A stretch of 64,000 bases of DNA from Asterias rubens (Eukaryota > Echinodermata > Asteroidea > Forcipulatida > Asteriidae). The notes below the pieces were generated by a model. The model made no database searches and was not told where the DNA came from. It saw nothing but the letters and a program-made list of their open reading frames with translations. A program made the position numbers and the translations under genes. Below, piece after piece: positions 22,645 through 34,155 of the stretch (its first letter is position 1; every line of letters starts with the position of its first letter). The stretch spans positions 9,076,333 through 9,140,332 of the forward strand of contig NC_047078.1 of assembly GCF_902459465.1 (NCBI RefSeq), in the 5' to 3' direction.

Positions 22645-23085
22645 GACACAGTGTGAAGGTGTGCCGGGGTCAGATAACATTAGTCATGGGCCCTCCCCTC
22701 CCTGAGTAATAATGATTGTTTTTCACAGAACTCGCTCTAGTAATAAAAAAGACCACACGAATGTGTGCAACAAGTTTCTATCTAGGATTCAATTGCACGT
22801 ATAGCACAATGCATTTTACTTCTAGTTCTACTGCAAGAATAACGAGCGAACGCAAAGCCGTTACGGCGTGGGGTCCGTGCTGCAGTTTCAGAGCCCTGAT
22901 GGGGCGGACTTCGCAAAGAGTTAATCTTATATCGGGTACTGGCCTTAAGTTTGTTGTAACTCCAATGACTAGTCATAAGTTGTCTTTGTGAAATCGGTCC
23001 CATGTGAAATAAAACATAAGATGGTTTCTGGTGCAAGCTAGAACATTTCAGAGTTACTATACCACTCACTATACATCTAGCGTGT
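22645..23085. other. No recognised gene
   Basis: Short frames only. GTGAAATCGGTCCCATGTGA suggests a decayed short element. I see nothing I can name. Confidence 0.35.
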
Positions 23086-23089
23086 GCCG

Positions 23090-23425
23090 CTAGAGATAAC
23101 AATTGGCACTTATAATGTGCACAAATTAACAAACCTGTGAAAATTTGAACTCAATTGGTCGTCGAAGTTGCGAGATAACAATAATGGAAGAAAAACACCC
23201 TTTTCACACGAAGTTGTGTACTTTGAGATGCTTGATTTCGAGTCCTCAAAATCTAATTTTGGGGTCTCAAAATCAAATTCAAATATTTTAGTGGAAAATT
23301 CTTTCTCGAAAACTACGTTACTTCAGAGGGAGCCGTTTCTCACAATCAACAGCTCTCAGTTGATCACTAACAAGTAAGTTTGTATGCTAAAAATTTGAGT
23401 AGTTACCAGTACTGTCCAGTGCCTC
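23090..23425. mobile_element. Family A element
   Basis: GAAAATTTGAACTCAATTGGTCGTCGAAGTTGCGAGATAA, ACACCCTTTTCACACGAAG, a CAAAATCTAATTTTGGGGTCTCAAAATC dyad and CTTCAGAGGGAGCCGTTTC are present. Confidence 0.75.
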
Positions 23426-23429
23426 ACTA

Positions 23430-23680
23430 TTGGTAATTAGTCAAAATAACTATTAGCATAAAACCTTACTCAAGCATCGAAATTAAGCTTCTCAAAGCGA
23501 CAACTTCGTGTGAGACAAGGGTGTTTTTTCTTTCATTATTATCTCGCAAGTTCGATGACCTATTGAGCTCAAATTTTCACAGGTTTGTTATTTTGTGCAT
23601 ATTATGTTGAGATACACCAACTGTGAGGGATAGTCTCTGACAGTTACCAATAGTGTCCAGTGTATCTAAAGATGCTCAAG
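23430..23680. mobile_element. Family A element, adjacent copy
   Basis: AGTCAAAATAACTATTAGCATAA, CAAAGCGACAACTTCGTGTG and a CAATAGTGTCCAGTGTATCTAAAG end mark a second copy immediately next to the first. Confidence 0.65.
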
Positions 23681-24089
23681 GCACATGGACACTGAAGTGA
23701 ATTTTTATCCAGTCCTCATTAGGTGAGTATTGAGGGAAGTTCTGAACAAAGCGATGTAGACAAGTTTACGCTGTCTTCCTGTCAGTACAAAACGTAGTTA
23801 ATTTTGAAAACCTGTTTGTTAACCTTGAAAGTTCCGAGAACAGCCTTTCTCTTTGAGCTAGGATTCGTCCTTACCACTTCGTTTCAGAGAGCGTCCTTGC
23901 CACTTCTGTTTCAGCAAGTAACTCCTTGATGCAACAATAGGTCAGAGCGTCCTTTCTTTATGGCCACAGCAAACAAATGTCATTGTGCCCAATGGTCGCC
24001 ATTAATAACAAAATGACACTTGCGCAAATTGTACCATAGTTAGTCACGTTCCTAGACCAGTTCCGTGCCTTGGGTAAAATCCGGCGTTT

Positions 24090-24192
24090 ATAATTGGTCC
24101 GGTTTTTCAGAGGGGGCGTGGTCTACCGTCGTCTCGCCACTGGTGATTGGTCCAATTTACAGAGGGGGCGTGGTCTACCGTCGTTTCGCCAC
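24090..24192 (+). promoter_or_regulatory. Duplicated proximal promoter module of the saposin-like gene
   Basis: A 52-53 bp module occurs twice in tandem. Each copy has ATTGGTCC (inverted CCAAT type), GGGGGCGTGG (GC box of the Sp/KLF type; 24112-24121 and 24164-24173) and GTCTACCGTCGT.TCGCCAC. The module lies 160-260 bp upstream of the saposin-like start codon. Its promoter role is inferred from position and motifs only. Confidence 0.55.
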
Positions 24193-24347
24193 TTAAAGTT
24201 ATGAAATGATTGACATGTTTACACAGACATCTGAGCGTATAAGTAACTTGAGGCGCAGCTCCTTGCCGCACAGATTGCGAGAGAACCAACAACTAAAAAC
24301 TTCTACCCACTTCTGTCTTGAAAGAAAGGTAACTCCAAGAAAACAAG

Positions 24348-27300
24348 ATGGGTTTGACTCTAGTGTTCGCGATTGCAATTCTGGCTCTTGGTGCTAATGG
24401 AAAGGGTAAGTGAATGCAATCATTTCTTACTCATTTTGTTGATATTTTACTCTTGAAATTAGCTGGAGGGGTGTTGTTTTGAAAGAAATCATTGAGCAGT
24501 TACAATTGTTGCATTTATTTTAAAGGGTATTTATGAATGGGAATCAAAGTGTGTTGAATCGGTTTCCAACTAGTGGTTTAAACCCGCCGAGGCCTGGTTC
24601 TTGATAATTATTTACCTCGACTTTGTCTCGGTAAAATTATCAAGAACCAGGCCTCGTTGGGATTAAACCATGCTAGTTGAAAACCTCTTCACCACACATT
24701 GATTCCCTTAGTTAAGAAAAAGAAACAGCTGTAGCCCGAAAGATTGCATAAAAGAAACACAGTTCCTGTCGAGAGGCTCTCCTCTCCATCTGACCCTAAA
24801 AAGAACAACAATAAAGTAGAATTATAAAAGAAATATAAAGATACATAAGTATTCTATACTAGCAGCAAAAAAAGAAAAAGAAACAAGGCAAAGACGCAAA
24901 AAATTGACATACAAGAGTCATGAGGTAGCAATGGACTGAATATTTTTTGTTTTGTTCTTTGTTTTGTGTGGGCAGTTAGTGTGCTGACTTAATTACCAGA
25001 TAGTTTTTAAATAGGGAGTGAGGAGTTTTTGGTTTTTAATCTTCTGAACAAGAACGAACCAGAACTTTCTTGCCATAAAAAGAAACTTGTTTTAGCATTC
25101 GTCAGTTGAAAGTTCACCCTAACTCCATTAACCCCAGGGTGGTGAAGAGACTGCAAACAAGTTTACTTCATGAACTTAAGGTGCTTGCTCTTGCTGCAGG
25201 CAACCGAAATGTATGAATGGGGGAACAAATTGAATTTGAAAAAAAAAATCCGACTTAATGTGTGAAGTTTGAATACATTCATTTGAACGCCCAACAGTCT
25301 GTTGTTCGATCAATTCTTAAGCTGAATAGGTCGGAAGAAATCTTTTCAAAATTAAATGAAAATTTGCGGGTAACATTTTTTAATGTGTGAAGTTTGAATA
25401 CATTCATTTGAACACCCAACAGTTTGTTGTTTGATAAATTCTTAAGCTGAATAGGTCGGAAGAAATCTTTTCAAAATAAATGTAAAATGAAAATTTGCGG
25501 GTACATCCGGACTTGCTCTGAATTCTGTTTGTTCAACATGTTTTAAAATGTTTAAATTGTAAACGTTCTTTTAACGTCTGTGAGTTTGAACCGCACAAAT
25601 CAAGAAAGTGTGATTCGGTCGTTAATGTCATGGTTTGCAGTATTAAAGACACTGGACACTCTTGGTAATTGTCAAAGACCAGTCTTCTTTGTTTCTGTAT
25701 CTCAACGTATGCATAAATGAGCTCAATTGGTCGTCATGTTGCGAGATAATATTGAAAGAAAAAACACCCTTGTCACACGAAGTTGTGTGCTTTCAGATGC
25801 TTGATTTCGAGACCTCAAGTTCTAAATCTGAGGTCTCGAGATCAAATTCGTGGAAAATTGTGCTAATAATTATTTTGAGTAATCACCAATAGTGTCCACT
25901 GCCTTTAATGTTTATACTTCGTTTGTTTTGCTTTTATGATATTTAGGTCTCAGCACCAAGTTAGCAGAGAAGCCTGTGTGTGACGGGCAGCAGTTGGCGT
26001 GTACTTATTGCCTTGACACCGTTACACTTCTGCAAGGGTCCGTTAACGACGCTGGTGTTGAGGTAAGCCTATTATTAGACTGGTCCCCTATAATGCATGT
26101 GTTGGCCTTAGAACCAGTGATTTCATTGGATAAACGTGCGGTGACGTAAGCTTTCTATGTGGTTTGATTGGTCCGAGGTGACGTTTGGTTGCTCCCCTAA
26201 ATACAATGTATTGGTCTTACAAAACCAGTGATTTCATTGGATACATTGATTTCATTGCATTAACGTGCAGTGACGGGAGCTTTATATGTGTTTTGATTGG
26301 TCCAAGGCGATAATTGGCAGCTGCACTTTTGATCCTCTGCACGATGCAGTGTGCATGTTTTACATGGATCTTTGTGCAAATGCCCATTGTGCACGCGCAA
26401 ACTGAAGTTGTTTAATTAGTTCAGTGAGAATTTACATCTTCCTAAAAAAATACGTTACTTCAGCTCTCCATTGCTTGTTACCATGTAAGTTTTTATGCCA
26501 AAAATTATTTTGAGTGATGACCAATAATAACCAGTGCCTTCTTTTGATCTATAATTTTGTGTTTAGAGTGCTATTGAAAAATTCATGCTTGTGATCTGTG
26601 ACTTCATCAACTCCACATCAGCTGGCAAACAGGAATGCATTAAGTACATCAATACTTTCCCAGCACGCGCTGAGGCTGCATCCAACTCCATCTTTGTAAG
26701 TTGAATAATTTGTTTTAAAAACTTTGCTTTATGCTCCCTCCCCGTTGAAGCCATTGCACACTTCCGGTAAACAGTATTATCCAGGGCCCACACTTCGTGT
26801 ATCACAAATTATATATAAAATAACAAACCCGTGAAAATTTAGGCCCATCGGTCATCGGAGTCGGGAGAAAATTACAGGGAAAACCCACTCTTGATTCCGC
26901 ACGTTTCGCCGTGTCATGACATGTGTTTAAAAAAAATCCGTAATTCTCGATATCGAGAATTGATATTGTTTTCATGTTTTCTCAAAAAGTAAAGCATTTC
27001 ATGGATCAATATTTCAAGAGAAGTCTTTCACCATTACCTTCTGTAAACCCTGTAAGTTATTTGTAAATCTGTGAACTTTTATTTGTTTTCTGTACCGAAA
27101 GTGTCCAATGGCTTTAAAGGAACATTGCAGAATTAGTTGGTGTTTTTTGCTAACAAAACGGATGCTGGAAGTTTGAGCACTTCATGTAATCCACCATGTG
27201 GATAAACTGACAAACCTGTAGAAGTTTGAGATCGATCGGCCATCTGGGTCAATGAGAAGAAAACAAATGAAAACCGACTACACATTTTGAAATGCACGAA

Positions 27301-29575
27301 GACCCCTTTGGTAGCACTTTAAAAGTAACTATTCAACCATTGTTTACGTCGATCAACAAGAAAAATATGTCAAGACTAATTGTTGATGGATTTTCTTCTT
27401 GGAGATAGCCGTGACTATTGTTTGCCAGTAAATTGCCTTTGTGGCATGGCACATGAATAATAATATCAAAAGAGACTTTATCTGCACCATGTCTGGGATT
27501 TTTATACAAAATAAACAGAAGGGGAAACGGCTGTTTTAGAGAGATCGCTTTTGTTTTTAAACAACTTTACGATTTCATCCTTCCACACACACAAATGTGT
27601 ATACGACTGCAACCGTGTACCTCCTATTGTCCCTCTTTTGTTAAGCTCTAACTGTTTTTAGCAACAGTCCCCTTTGGTTTTGTACAACTTTGGACCTTTC
27701 CCGAATCACGCTGTCACCATCTTGGTCATGTTCCCTGTATCCATAATAGTAATGAATACTAACATTCTTTGCGCAAACATGGCACCAGACTTTTATTTCG
27801 TCCAGCCTCAGTTTGTTTACAATGAGATGGAATGGAGTAAAATCAAGATGGCCACACCGTGATCATGGTCTCTTGTCCTCCTCTATTATAATTATGTCCC
27901 CGGTTTGAATGTATATACTTACTCACTTGACTCACCATCACTTAATGTTGTGTCCCTTCATGAATTCCCGTACAGATATGTTCAATTGATTTTATTTGTT
28001 ATACCTTCAGGCCGACCCCCAGACACTGTGTGGGTTCGTTTGCAAGGCCCGAGGACCAGTGGGCGATCATTGCCAGCTCGCACCAACACCCAAGGTGGAA
28101 GACTGCCCCGTCACCGTAAGAAGTGACAATATCGCCTGCGAAGTGTGCAAGAGCGTCCCTACCTTCATCAAACAGATCTTGGGTGGCGATGGTTTCTTGG
28201 TGAGTAATGTTTAAAAATAAAATAAAAAATTATGCAAGTCGCCAGATACACAAGGCTTGGGCCCAATTTTTGCTTGCCATGAATTGTTTTGGCTTGATGA
28301 AAACAGGATTTTAAACCAAATTTCCATTTGTTGCATATTGCTTGTTACTGGTATTCAGCTGTTGTTTGCTTATCCTGAAAATCACATGGACATTTTAGTA
28401 GTTACTGTAGAGTGTTGAATTTTTCCTGATAATTTGATATTTATAAAAAGAGTAAAAGAAGGTTATTGTCCAAATGACCAAGGCATTGAGACGGTTATTG
28501 TGTTATGCGCTAATTAATAACTAGTTTTATAATGATTATTATTATGTTTTTGTTTTTAGGAATTGCTTGAGAATTTTTTGCTGATCAACTGTGACCTCAT
28601 TGCTCCCGGTTGCGCAAAGGACATCTGTGTTAGTCACACCAAGTTTCTCAGCGTAAAAATTAAGTTCGTTGTTAACGAGTTAATGGTAAGTTTAAACTCT
28701 CTTCTCTTTTAAAGGCACTGGACAGGTTTGGTAATTACTCAAAATGTTTGTCAGCAAATGGAGAGCTGTTGTTAGAAACAACATTGTGAGAAACAGCTCC
28801 CTCTGCAGTATTGTAGTGTTTGAGAAAGAGGTAATTTCTCACTCAAATACTAAAAAAAGACTGCAGGCTTGAGAAGCCTTTTATTAGGCATCGGAAAGCA
28901 CATCAATTTGTGCGACAAAGGCGTGTTTCTTTCATTATTCTCTTGCAACTTAGATGACCAAATTGTGTCAAAATTTGCAAAGGTTTTTTATTTGATGCAT
29001 ATGTTGTTAAAGCCACTGGACACGTTTGGTAATTGTCAAAAACCAGAGGTATCACTTGGTGTATCCCATCATATGTATACAATGACAAATCTGTGAAGAT
29101 TTGGGCTCAATGGTCAATAAAGTTGCAAGAAAATAATAAAGACAAAATAATCCTTGTGATGAACGTGCCTTCAGATGCCTATTAAAAGCCTTTGTCTTAA
29201 CAATTACCAATAGTGTCCAGTGCCTTAAAAAATAGATTTGTTTTAATATGTATTTATTTATTCATCCAGGCTTTAAGAACAGCAAAAATACACAACAACA
29301 AAATACTTGAAATGTATTAATAACATTTATGAAAACATCACAAACATACCAGAATACAAACAACAAACAAACACTTGAGGATTGCCCAACCAGAATACAA
29401 ACAACAAACAAACACTTGAGGATTGCCCAAAAGCGAACCAAATCACTATCCAAAAGAGCAAACCCCTAGAATACAAATATAAAACATAAAAACAAGCCAA
29501 ATAACTTAATTCCTTTTTTTAATGATTCTTTTTCAGAGCCCTGACCGTGGCTGTGCATTCATTTGCGATGTGTAA
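24348..29575 (+). CDS. Secreted protein with two saposin B domains
   Basis: Six exons: 24348-24405, 25947-26062, 26567-26695, 28011-28199, 28560-28685 and 29537-29575. All join in phase with good GT-AG sites and give 218 residues. The first exon is a signal peptide (LVFAIAILALGANGKG). Domain 1 shows C-x2-C (ACTYC), VICDFI, QECIKYI and LCGFVC; domain 2 shows ACEVC, INCDLI, DICVSH and GCAFIC. That is the six-cysteine pattern of saposin B folds, with NST a likely glycosylation site. Such proteins bind or disturb lipids: prosaposin-type lysosomal activators, or amoebapore/granulysin-type defence peptides. With only two domains, no saposin A caps and a direct end at CDV, it is shorter than prosaposin, so a secreted or lysosomal effector is as likely. 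The substrate is unknown. An AATAAA at 30276 is a possible but distant poly(A) signal. Confidence 0.92.
24460..24715. mobile_element. Family J fold-back element, copy 1
   Basis: It starts AGCTGGAGGGGTGTTGTTTTG. The arms CCGAGGCCTGGTTCTTGATAA and TTATCAAGAACCAGGCCTCG are almost perfect, and it ends AAACCTCTTCACCACACATTGATTCCC. It lies in intron 1 of the saposin-like gene; the second copy is at 30560-30840. Confidence 0.8.
25250..25503. repeat. Tandem duplication, unit about 125 bp
   Basis: AATGTGTGAAGTTTGAATAC...GAAAATTTGCGGGT is present twice (about 25256-25373 and 25381-25502) with few differences, inside intron 1 of the saposin-like gene. Confidence 0.85.
25640..25910. mobile_element. Family A element
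   Basis: AAGACACTGGACACTCTTGG, the dyad GAGACCTCAAGTTCTAAATCTGAGGTCTC and AATAGTGTCCACTGCCTTTAA give clear inverted ends. It is in intron 1 of the saposin-like gene, just before exon 2. Confidence 0.8.
26070..26320. repeat. Two diverged copies of a 'TTTCATTGGAT' segment
   Basis: CCAGTGATTTCATTGGATA.A and CGTGC.GTGACG..AGCTTT.TATGTG.TTTGATTGGTCC occur at about 26112-26175 and 26225-26310. A similar piece is at 9590-9665. It is intronic. Confidence 0.5.
26746..27118. mobile_element. Family C terminal-inverted-repeat element, copy 1
   Basis: The left end CACTTCCGGTAAACAGTATTATCC is mirrored by GTACCGAAAGTGTCCAATGGCTTTAA. The inner dyad is TAATTCTCGATATCGAGAATTGATA. A close copy is at 32294-32655. 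It lies in an intron of the saposin-like gene. Confidence 0.75.
27690..27865. mobile_element. Family E element, copy 3
   Basis: ACCATCTTGGTCATGTTCCCTG, TTTATTTCGTCCAGCCTCAGTTTGTTTACAATGAGAT and CAAGATGGCCACACC are the diverged family E body, in an intron of the saposin-like gene. Confidence 0.55.
28255..28420. mobile_element. Family D element, diverged
   Basis: TTGGGCCCAATTTTTGCTTGCC, GATGAAAACAGGATTTTAAACCAAATTTCC and TTGCTTGTTACTGGTATTCAGC match the element at 19055-19240. It is intronic. Confidence 0.55.
28710..29228. mobile_element. Two family A pieces, one inserted beside the other
   Basis: AAAGGCACTGGACAGGTTTGG at 28711 opens one copy. AAAGCCACTGGACACGTTTGG at 29009 opens another, which closes at CCAATAGTGTCCAGTGCCTTA (29208-29226). 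Both are in the last intron of the saposin-like gene. Confidence 0.65.
29346..29430. repeat. 41-bp tandem duplication
   Basis: ACCAGAATACAAACAACAAA plus CAAACACTTGAGGATTGCCC occurs twice in direct succession. Confidence 0.85.
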
Positions 29576-29689
29576 GCAGAGAGTCTAACCTGGAACCACT
29601 ACACTGAAAATCTGAATCTGGACTTTTTTTATCGATGGTTTTTGTAATAATTGATTTGTAGTGATTGAAAAAGATAATGGAGGGGTGGA

Positions 29690-30150
29690 TCTCACAAAGA
29701 GTTAAGACTATAGTCTTATCTCGAGTAAGGAGTTACTCATCCTAACTTAAGACTAGCCTTAAGTTAAGACTTATGACTAGCCTTAAGGACTAGTCTTATC
29801 TCAAGATAGGACGAGTTACTCATCCTAACTTAAGACTAGCCTTAAGTTAAGCCTTATGACTAGCCTTAAGGACAGTCTTATCTCGAGTAAGAAGGAGTTA
29901 CTCATCCTAACTTAAGACTAGCCTTAGGTTAAGCCTTATGACTAGCCTTAAGGACAGTCTTATCTCGAGTAAGAAGGAGTTACTCATCCTAACATAGGAC
30001 TAGCCTTGAGTTAAGCCTTATGACTAGCCTTAAGGACTAGTCTTATCTCGAGTAAGAAGGAGTTACTCATCCTAACTTAGGACTAGCCTTAAGTTAAGCC
30101 TTATGACTAGCCTTAAGGACTAGTCTTATCTCAAGATAGGACGAGTTATA
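29690..30150. repeat. Internally amplified family K element
   Basis: About five units of roughly 85 bp (CATCCTAACTTAAGACTAGCC, AAGTTAAGCCTTATGACTAG, CCTTAAGGACTAGTCTTATC, TCGAGTAAGAAGGAGTTACT) are strung together. The fragment GATCTCACAAAGAGTTAAGAC at the left recalls the ends of family K. The units are themselves palindrome-rich (CTTAAG, CTAG). Confidence 0.85.
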
Positions 30151-30559
30151 TGCATTAAGCTATATTTTTTTGCATTAAGCAGCTCTATGAAAATGGGCCC
30201 TTATTTGAAGGCATTGATAGTGCAGCTGGTAGATTTAAAACGTTGGTTGCAGTATTCTATTTTAACTTGTTGAACAATAAAATGTCATAAGGTTTAAAAC
30301 AATATTATTTTGCAGATTTGTTCTTTCGATTACTGAGTGTTTTTCTGCATAAACCTTTGTTTATGACCGGTAAAAAGTGTTAATTCATGGGCGTGACACG
30401 CGACCTTGCACCTGTTCTTATAAGACAGTTTCTTCATTCCTATTGGTCGAGAGCAACGGCTGAAACAGTTGTGCCACATCACGCGATACGCGCGACGTGA
30501 ACAACATTCCCTTATAAGGAATTGTTTACCCCAGGGCGGCGGAGGGCTTAACCATTTCA

Positions 30560-30842
30560 TAGCTGGAGGGGTATTGTGTTGAAAGAAATCGTTTTAACAA
30601 TTTTAATTTTTGCATTTGTTTTACTTTTTGACCAAAAAGTGATGATGTTTTTGACCGGAAAGGTATTTATGAATGGGAATCAAAGTATGTTGAATCGGTT
30701 GTCAACTAGTGGTTTAAACCCGCCGAGGCCTGGTTCTTGATAATTACATCGACTTCGTCTCGGTAAAATTATCAAGAACCAGGCCTCGTTGGGATTAAAC
30801 CACTAGTTGAAAACCTCTTCGCCACACATTGATCCCTTATTT
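30560..30842. mobile_element. Family J fold-back element, copy 2
   Basis: It has the same start (AGCTGGAGGGGTATTGTGTTG), the same arms (AGGCCTGGTTCTTGATAA and its mirror) and the same end as 24460-24715. An extra CGGAAAGGTATTTATGAATGGGA block is kept. Confidence 0.8.
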
Positions 30843-30844
30843 AT

Positions 30845-31290
30845 TTCCAAATTGGTGAAGCAAGGAGAATAATGAGCAAATTATTAGCACACTTATTTAA
30901 GTCAAAGACATTCATGAACAGGTCAAGAAAATAAGTAATGAACATGAAATGAGTTTTGTTTTTAATGTAATGGATATGGAGCAAACCAATATGGGGCATT
31001 TACAGAATGCCAGTATAGGCTAAGGCTTGTTTTGAAATGCCTGACAAATTCAAAACGAAAGAAGTTACAGCAAAAACAAACAAACAAAAAATGAACAGCC
31101 TAACTCAAAGAGGACGACACAAGGGCAGAAATACATCCACTAGTGAAATAAACTTGCGGGCGACCCTAATTTTTGATTAAGCTTTTACACATTGGATAAA
31201 TAATGTTTCACTGCATCATAGTTTTACTTCTCTTAAACATTTCAGATGAGTTATAAGTGATAAAAATGTCTCAGAAGTGGTTTATAGATT
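30845..31290. other. No recognised gene
   Basis: This is A-rich sequence with an ACAAACAAACAAA run near 31077. I see no coding or RNA signal. Confidence 0.4.
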
Positions 31291-31378
31291 ACACCAGAGA
31301 GCATCTACGATCAGAAGTTTTCCCGGGCCCTATAAAAGCAGGCAGGCAGGACCCATACGCCAAAAGGGCTTATCGCTT
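31290..31378. repeat. Diverged single copy of the 235-bp repeat
   Basis: AGAGAGCATCTACGATCAGAAGTTTTCCCGGGC, then CAGGACCCATACGCC, matches the first part of the unit tandemly repeated at 1494-2198. Confidence 0.55.
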
Positions 31379-31629
31379 TGCGTTCGCAATTTAGTTACGT
31401 ATTAAGCACTGATTATTTTGTAATGTTTTTTCCTGAAATTCCATTATCATGCCTGATACAAGAAAGAAAAGTAGGCAGTATGGGGAAACCAGTTGTGTAC
31501 TATAAAAGAGATCTTATCTGTACCAAAATTATCTTTGATTGCACGCAGACAAAACAAATACATTGTCCTTCAATAAACAAACAAACGACCTTGACTTTAC
31601 ATCAGTTGAACAAAACACAAAATCGTTAT

Positions 31630-31996
31630 TAAAGGCACCGAATACCTTTGGTAGTTGACAAAGGCCACTGTATTCTCACTAGATGTGTCCCGAAGTAATT
31701 ATGCGTCAAAACAAACCTGTGAAAATCTTGAAAATCATTTGGTCATCGAACTTGCAAGAGAATAATGAACGAAAAACACCCTTGTTGCACAAATTAATTC
31801 AGATGCCTATAGCTTCAGGCCTGGACGGTCTTTTAATATTTATTTGATAAAGAAATTACCCCCTTTCTCGAAAACTACGGTACTTCAGAGGGAGCCGTTT
31901 CTCACAATGTTTTATACTATCAACAGCTCTCCATTACTAGTTACCAAGTAAGTTTGTATGCTAACAATTATGTTTAGTGTCCAGTGTCTTTAACAG
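31630..31996. mobile_element. Family A element
   Basis: AAAGGCACCGAATACCTTTGG, ACACCCTTGTTGCACAAATT, CTTCAGAGGGAGCCGTTTCTC and GTGTCCAGTGTCTTTAA are all in place. Confidence 0.75.
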
Positions 31997-32293
31997 CGAT
32001 CAAATTCCAAAGTCGCCCCAATATGAAAACTTCACCAACTAATATGGAAAGGTTGGCAATTATTAACTCACTGCATCAAACAAGGTCGAGTAGCTCGAAG
32101 GAGTGTCAAATGATTCATTATACTAGAGGGACAACATTGCCGTACGCCATTTTGTTTCATGTCAACACTGTGTTTTTATGTTCGTTGTTTGACGCCTCGG
32201 TTGTATTGTTTTCTGCACTGATCATTGTGTTATAGCTAATCGGACATCGATTAGGAATAATGGGTGAGTAGGGTTAGCTTTTTGACTAGTGGG

Positions 32294-32655
32294 TAAAGCC
32301 ATTGGACACTTTCGGTAAACAGTGTTGTCCAAGGCCCACCTCGTGTATCACTACTTCGATATGAAATAACAAACCTGTGAAAATTTAGGCTCAATCGGTC
32401 ATCGGAGTCGGGAGAAAATAACAGGAAAACCCACCCTTGTTTCCGCACGTTTCGCCGTGTCATGACATGTGTTTAACATAAATCCGTAATTCTCGATATC
32501 GAGAATTGATATCGTTTTAATGTTTTCTCAAATAGTAAAGCATTTCATGAAATAATATTTCAAGAGAAGTCTTTCACCATTAACTTCTGTAAACCCTGTA
32601 AGTTATTTGTAAATCTGTGAACTTTAAAAAAAATTCTGTACCGAAAGTGTCCAAA
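32294..32655. mobile_element. Family C element, copy 2
   Basis: AAAGCCATTGGACACTTTCGGTAAACAG at the left and GTACCGAAAGTGTCCAAAAGG at the right are inverted. The inner dyad TTCTCGATATCGAGAATTGATATCG is intact. Confidence 0.8.
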
Positions 32656-33042
32656 AGGCATGTGGACACTATAATAGGTAATTACTCAAAATATTCATTA
32701 TCATAAAACCTTACTTTGTTATGACGAGTAATGGGGAGAGGTTGATAGTTTAAAATATTGTGAGAAAACGCTCCCTCTGAAGTGACGTAGTTTTCGAGAT
32801 AGAAGTAATTTTCCACGAATTTGATTTCGAGACCTCAGAATTGAGGTCTCGAAATCAAGCATCTGAAAGCACACAACTTCGTGTGACAAGGGTGTTTTTT
32901 CTTTCATAGTTATCTCGCAACTTCGACGACCAATTGAGTTCAAATTTTCACAGGTTTGTTATTTTATGCATATGTTTAGATACACTTAGTGAAAAGACTG
33001 GACTTTGACAATTACCAATAGTGTCCACGGTCTTTAACAGGG
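32656..33042. mobile_element. Family A element abutting family C
   Basis: GGCATGTGGACACTATAATAGG, a GAGACCTCAGAATTGAGGTCTCGAAATC palindrome, and CAATAGTGTCCACGGTCTTTAA. It starts within a few bases of the family C end. Confidence 0.75.
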
Positions 33043-33505
33043 TTGTTTTATGTTTAAAAATATGGTATATTATAGCCTAATCGAACGGTTCCTAAAACTA
33101 AAGCTTTAAAACTGTATGTCCTATTTATTTTCATTCCACTTTCGCCAGTTCTCTGTTTATCTCATTAATTTTATTTACAATTCCCAGATTTGAGACTTCT
33201 TTTGCTCAGTCAACTTTTGGCCTCCCTGATAATTGCAGGTAATTGAGAAAATAGATTAGCTGTTGCAAACTGTTTACCAAATCAAAATGACCTACGGTAT
33301 AGAGGCGATGGGCGCAGCCACTGCAAGTGATGGGGGACTTGCGCCCATAGCCTCACTTTGGGTAAGAATTATGACGTCATGCATGAATATTAAGAGAGGC
33401 GTATAGCAGACTCTTTCTCGGAGTCAGACCCTTATAAACAATGGTTTATAACGTCTTTGATTATGAATTACACAAGTATAAACTGTGATTCAGTAACGGC
33501 GTAAA

Positions 33506-33902
33506 TATAGGTTTTCTCGGTCAACTTCGGAAAATGAGCAGCCAATTTAACCACCAGTCTATTCTATTTCGCACGAAATCAAATGCTACTGAAAAGCGTC
33601 ATTCGATTTCGTTTTATGATTAGTCAAAATGTTATGTTGCGTCATTCGATTTGACAAAATAATCATTCAATTTAGCAATCCATCAAGGCAGCATTCAAAG
33701 TCGCAGACGCTGCTTAAGGAGTGTTTGTCACGAAAAAGAATGGCGATATGCTAAGGAATTTGACTCGACTCAAAACGAAATTGAATGGCCGAATTCTGAG
33801 TTTGAAACGCAGTAACAACTGGAGAGGCAAAACAGCTTTAGTTCGAACGCGTGAAAATTAAATTGGCTGCTCTTTTCCCGAATTTGACCGAGAAAACCTA
33901 TA
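33506..33902. mobile_element. 397-bp element with 44-bp terminal inverted repeats
   Basis: The left arm TATAGGTTTTCTCGGTCAAC continuing to GAGCAGCCAATTTA is mirrored at 33859-33902 with few mismatches. The interior has ATTCGATTTCG repeats (TCATTCGATTT at about 33600 and 33643). No coding frame is found. The family has no other copy in the window. Confidence 0.75.
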
Positions 33903-34084
33903 CTCACTCTTGTCATTGTGAAATCAATGGTTGGCTTGAAAGGATCCTTGACCTACGGCCTTGTGAAGCTGGCAAAAGCCAATTTATCTTTCAGAATACA
34001 AACATTGGTTTAGCGTCTATGATTTGCACCAATCATTCACTTTGGATTCAGAAACTAGGCAACAAACTTATTATAGTCCTTATT

Positions 34085-34155
34085 AAATCAGTGGTACACC
34101 TGGGAGGATTCGAACCTCAAAAGTCCATGCAGTCTAATCATTTTACCTTCTCAGG
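34085..34155 (-). other. tRNA-like remnant (B-box only)
   Basis: On the minus strand GAGGTTCGAATCCTCCCAGG forms a T-arm-like stem and loop, followed by TGTACCA. The D arm and a convincing anticodon arm are missing, so it is probably a tRNA pseudogene or SINE head. Confidence 0.4.
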
